NCBI GenBank assembly: GCA_947644195.1 | Contig: CANRZB010000012.1 | Span: 1 to 64,000, forward strand | Source of the DNA: an uncultured Clostridium sp. | Lineage (GTDB): Bacteria; Bacillota; Clostridia; Lachnospirales; Lachnospiraceae | Direction of reading: 5' to 3' | Length of the DNA: 64,000 nt | In this document: in pieces, positions 63,012-64,000 of the stretch | Numbering within the stretch: the stretch's first letter is position 1 | Layout of the letters: every line of letters starts with the position of its first letter | Position numbers and translations under genes: made by a program | The notes under the pieces: generated by a model | What the model was told of the DNA's origin: nothing | What the model saw: only the letters and a program-made list of their open reading frames with translations | Database searches by the model: none

Positions 63012-64000
63012 TTAATCTATTAATCCACCAGGATCCAATATCAAAGCAATGCTACCATCACCAAGCTGTGTACAACCTGAGATTCCCCTTACCTTCTTAA
63101 TATAAGAAGGAATTGGTTTTACCACGATTTCCTGTTCACCAATCAGCTTATCAACAAAGAGACTGACTTTCTTATCCTCTACTTCCAGAATCAGCATCAT
63201 TCCATTTTCTACAGAACTCTGATACTCCTTGAGGCCATATCGTTTACCAAGGCGGAGTACTGGGAAACATTCGCCACGGATCATGATGTATTCCTCACCA
63301 TTCGGCTCATGGATCATCATATCCTCAGTCACTCTAACAAATTCCTTGATAACGCCGGTTTCCAATACAAAAGAGGATTCCCCGGTCTCCATCACGATAC
63401 CGTCCACAATGGCCAGCGTGAGAGGAATCTTCAGATTCATTACGGATCCAAAGCCCGGTGTGCTCTCAATATCCAACATTCCACCAATTTCCTGAATATT
63501 CCGCACAACCACGTCCATTCCTACGCCTCGTCCAGAGTATTCCGTTACCTGCTCATTCGTAGAAAAACCAGGAAGCGTGATAAACTGGTAGACTTCCTTA
63601 TCCGTGTAGGAGGATTCTGGTTTGCTCTCATCCAACAGTCCCTGATTTCTGGCTTTATTCAGGATTTTCTCCCGATCCAGTCCCTTTCCATTATCCTGCA
63701 CACAGATCCATACCTTACCAGCCTCTGTATGTGCTGAAAGAGTAACCTTTCCTTTTTCCGTCTTGCCGCTTTGTAAGCGCTCCTCATTGGTTTCAATACC
63801 ATGATCCACGGCATTTCTTACCAAGTGCATCAATGGGTCGGAAATATGTTCGATGATATTCTTATCAACCTCGGTATGTTCCCCTACCATCTCAAACTCT
63901 ATATCTTTTCCAAGCTTTCTGGATACGTCAAAGACAATACGGTTCATTTTCTGGAACGTATTGGTCAATGGCACCATTCGCATGGACATGATAACATTTT
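63012..64000 (-). CDS. cheA: Chemotaxis histidine kinase CheA, C-terminal part (5' end beyond window)
   Basis: The frame is open to the right edge, so only the C-terminal ~329 residues are visible. They include the dimerisation helix end (VIMSMRMVPL), the ATP-binding kinase domain (N-box DPLMHLVRNAVDHGIET, G1 VQDNGKGLDREK, G2 YSGRGVGMDVVVRNIQEIGG) and the CheW-like P5 domain (LTLAIVDGIV, ILDPGGLID at the end). The His-containing P1 domain would lie to the right of the window. CheA phosphorylates CheY and CheB. It starts the cheA-cheW-MCP operon as seen here. Confidence 0.96.
   Translation of the reverse strand, partial: NVIMSMRMVPLTNTFQKMNRIVFDVSRKLGKDIEFEMVGEHTEVDKNIIEHISDPLMHLVRNAVDHGIETNEERLQSGKTEKGKVTLSAHTEAGKVWICVQDNGKGLDREKILNKARNQGLLDESKPESSYTDKEVYQFITLPGFSTNEQVTEYSGRGVGMDVVVRNIQEIGGMLDIESTPGFGSVMNLKIPLTLAIVDGIVMETGESSFVLETGVIKEFVRVTEDMMIHEPNGEEYIMIRGECFPVLRLGKRYGLKEYQSSVENGMMLILEVEDKKVSLFVDKLIGEQEIVVKPIPSYIKKVRGISGCTQLGDGSIALILDPGGLID

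Noticed and set aside
1-64000. CRISPR arrays, tRNA or rRNA genes, prophage.
   Set aside because: No regularly spaced repeats, no tRNA cloverleaf or CCA pattern, and no integrase, capsid, terminase or transposase genes were seen.

Overview
This 64 kb window looks like a chromosomal segment of a motile gut Firmicute of the class Clostridia, most likely a Lachnospiraceae relative. The evidence is the rplM-rpsI pair and its sequence style, Gram-positive lipoprotein signals, an FtsEX/M23/CtpA cell-wall cluster, enzymes for dietary and host galactosides and fucose, heavy use of cyclic-di-GMP signalling, and a chemotaxis operon at the right edge. Genus is not decided from sequence alone. Almost every gene lies on the minus strand; the exceptions are the XRE regulator, a 56-residue protein, a sensor-HD-GYP protein and metF. 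No tRNA, rRNA, CRISPR array or complete transposon was seen.

Layout, left to right. 1-3755: a moxR / DUF58 / membrane transglutaminase module whose last gene is cut by the left edge. 3899-12289: sugar use and c-di-GMP signalling: L-fucose isomerase, an HD-GYP sensor and a sugar-binding lipoprotein in one operon, then a GH27 alpha-galactosidase behind a protein joining a LacI-like sensor to a GGDEF domain. 12661-19083: XRE regulator, NUDIX hydrolase, YugP-type zinc protease, an OmpA/MotB plus MotA-like pair, a secreted CAP protein, and a MATE pump. 19109-23664: a second moxR / DUF58 / transglutaminase module. 23804-28073: S41 protease, M23 murein hydrolase, FtsX, FtsE. 28144-35404: a CdaR/PucR-type regulator, a small hydrophilic protein, an AIM24 protein, DUF1848 and GNAT genes, rpsI-rplM with a probable L13 leader, then a LacI regulator and a small membrane protein.

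35436-42604: GH42 beta-galactosidase, uvrB, and an AT-rich accessory island upstream of uvrB. The island holds a small unknown gene, a RhuM-family gene, a 123-bp fragment of a different species' uvrB, and a two-gene operon of an ABC/SMC-like ATPase plus a small protein with a PD-(D/E)xK-like signature. I consider this the best candidate for an undescribed (possibly anti-phage) system. 42789-49095: a second solute-binding lipoprotein, a hybrid histidine kinase broken by a frameshift and an in-frame stop, and a LacI-like sensor joined to HD-GYP, which mirrors the GGDEF protein at 10391. 49187-50848: an AAA/DUF1703 protein. 50991-57301: a nickel operon (larC, larB, larE, NikO/Q/MN transporter, DUF3842) without larA in view. 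57503-60722: metF, a DUF362 protein, an NSS transporter. 60968-64000: MCP, CheW and CheA, the last cut by the right edge.

The main themes are regulated use of galactosides and fucose, c-di-GMP enzymes coupled to sugar-binding sensors, envelope maintenance, nickel-pincer cofactor synthesis, and one laterally acquired island. Functional assignments rest on motifs and gene context read by eye; no database search was possible.
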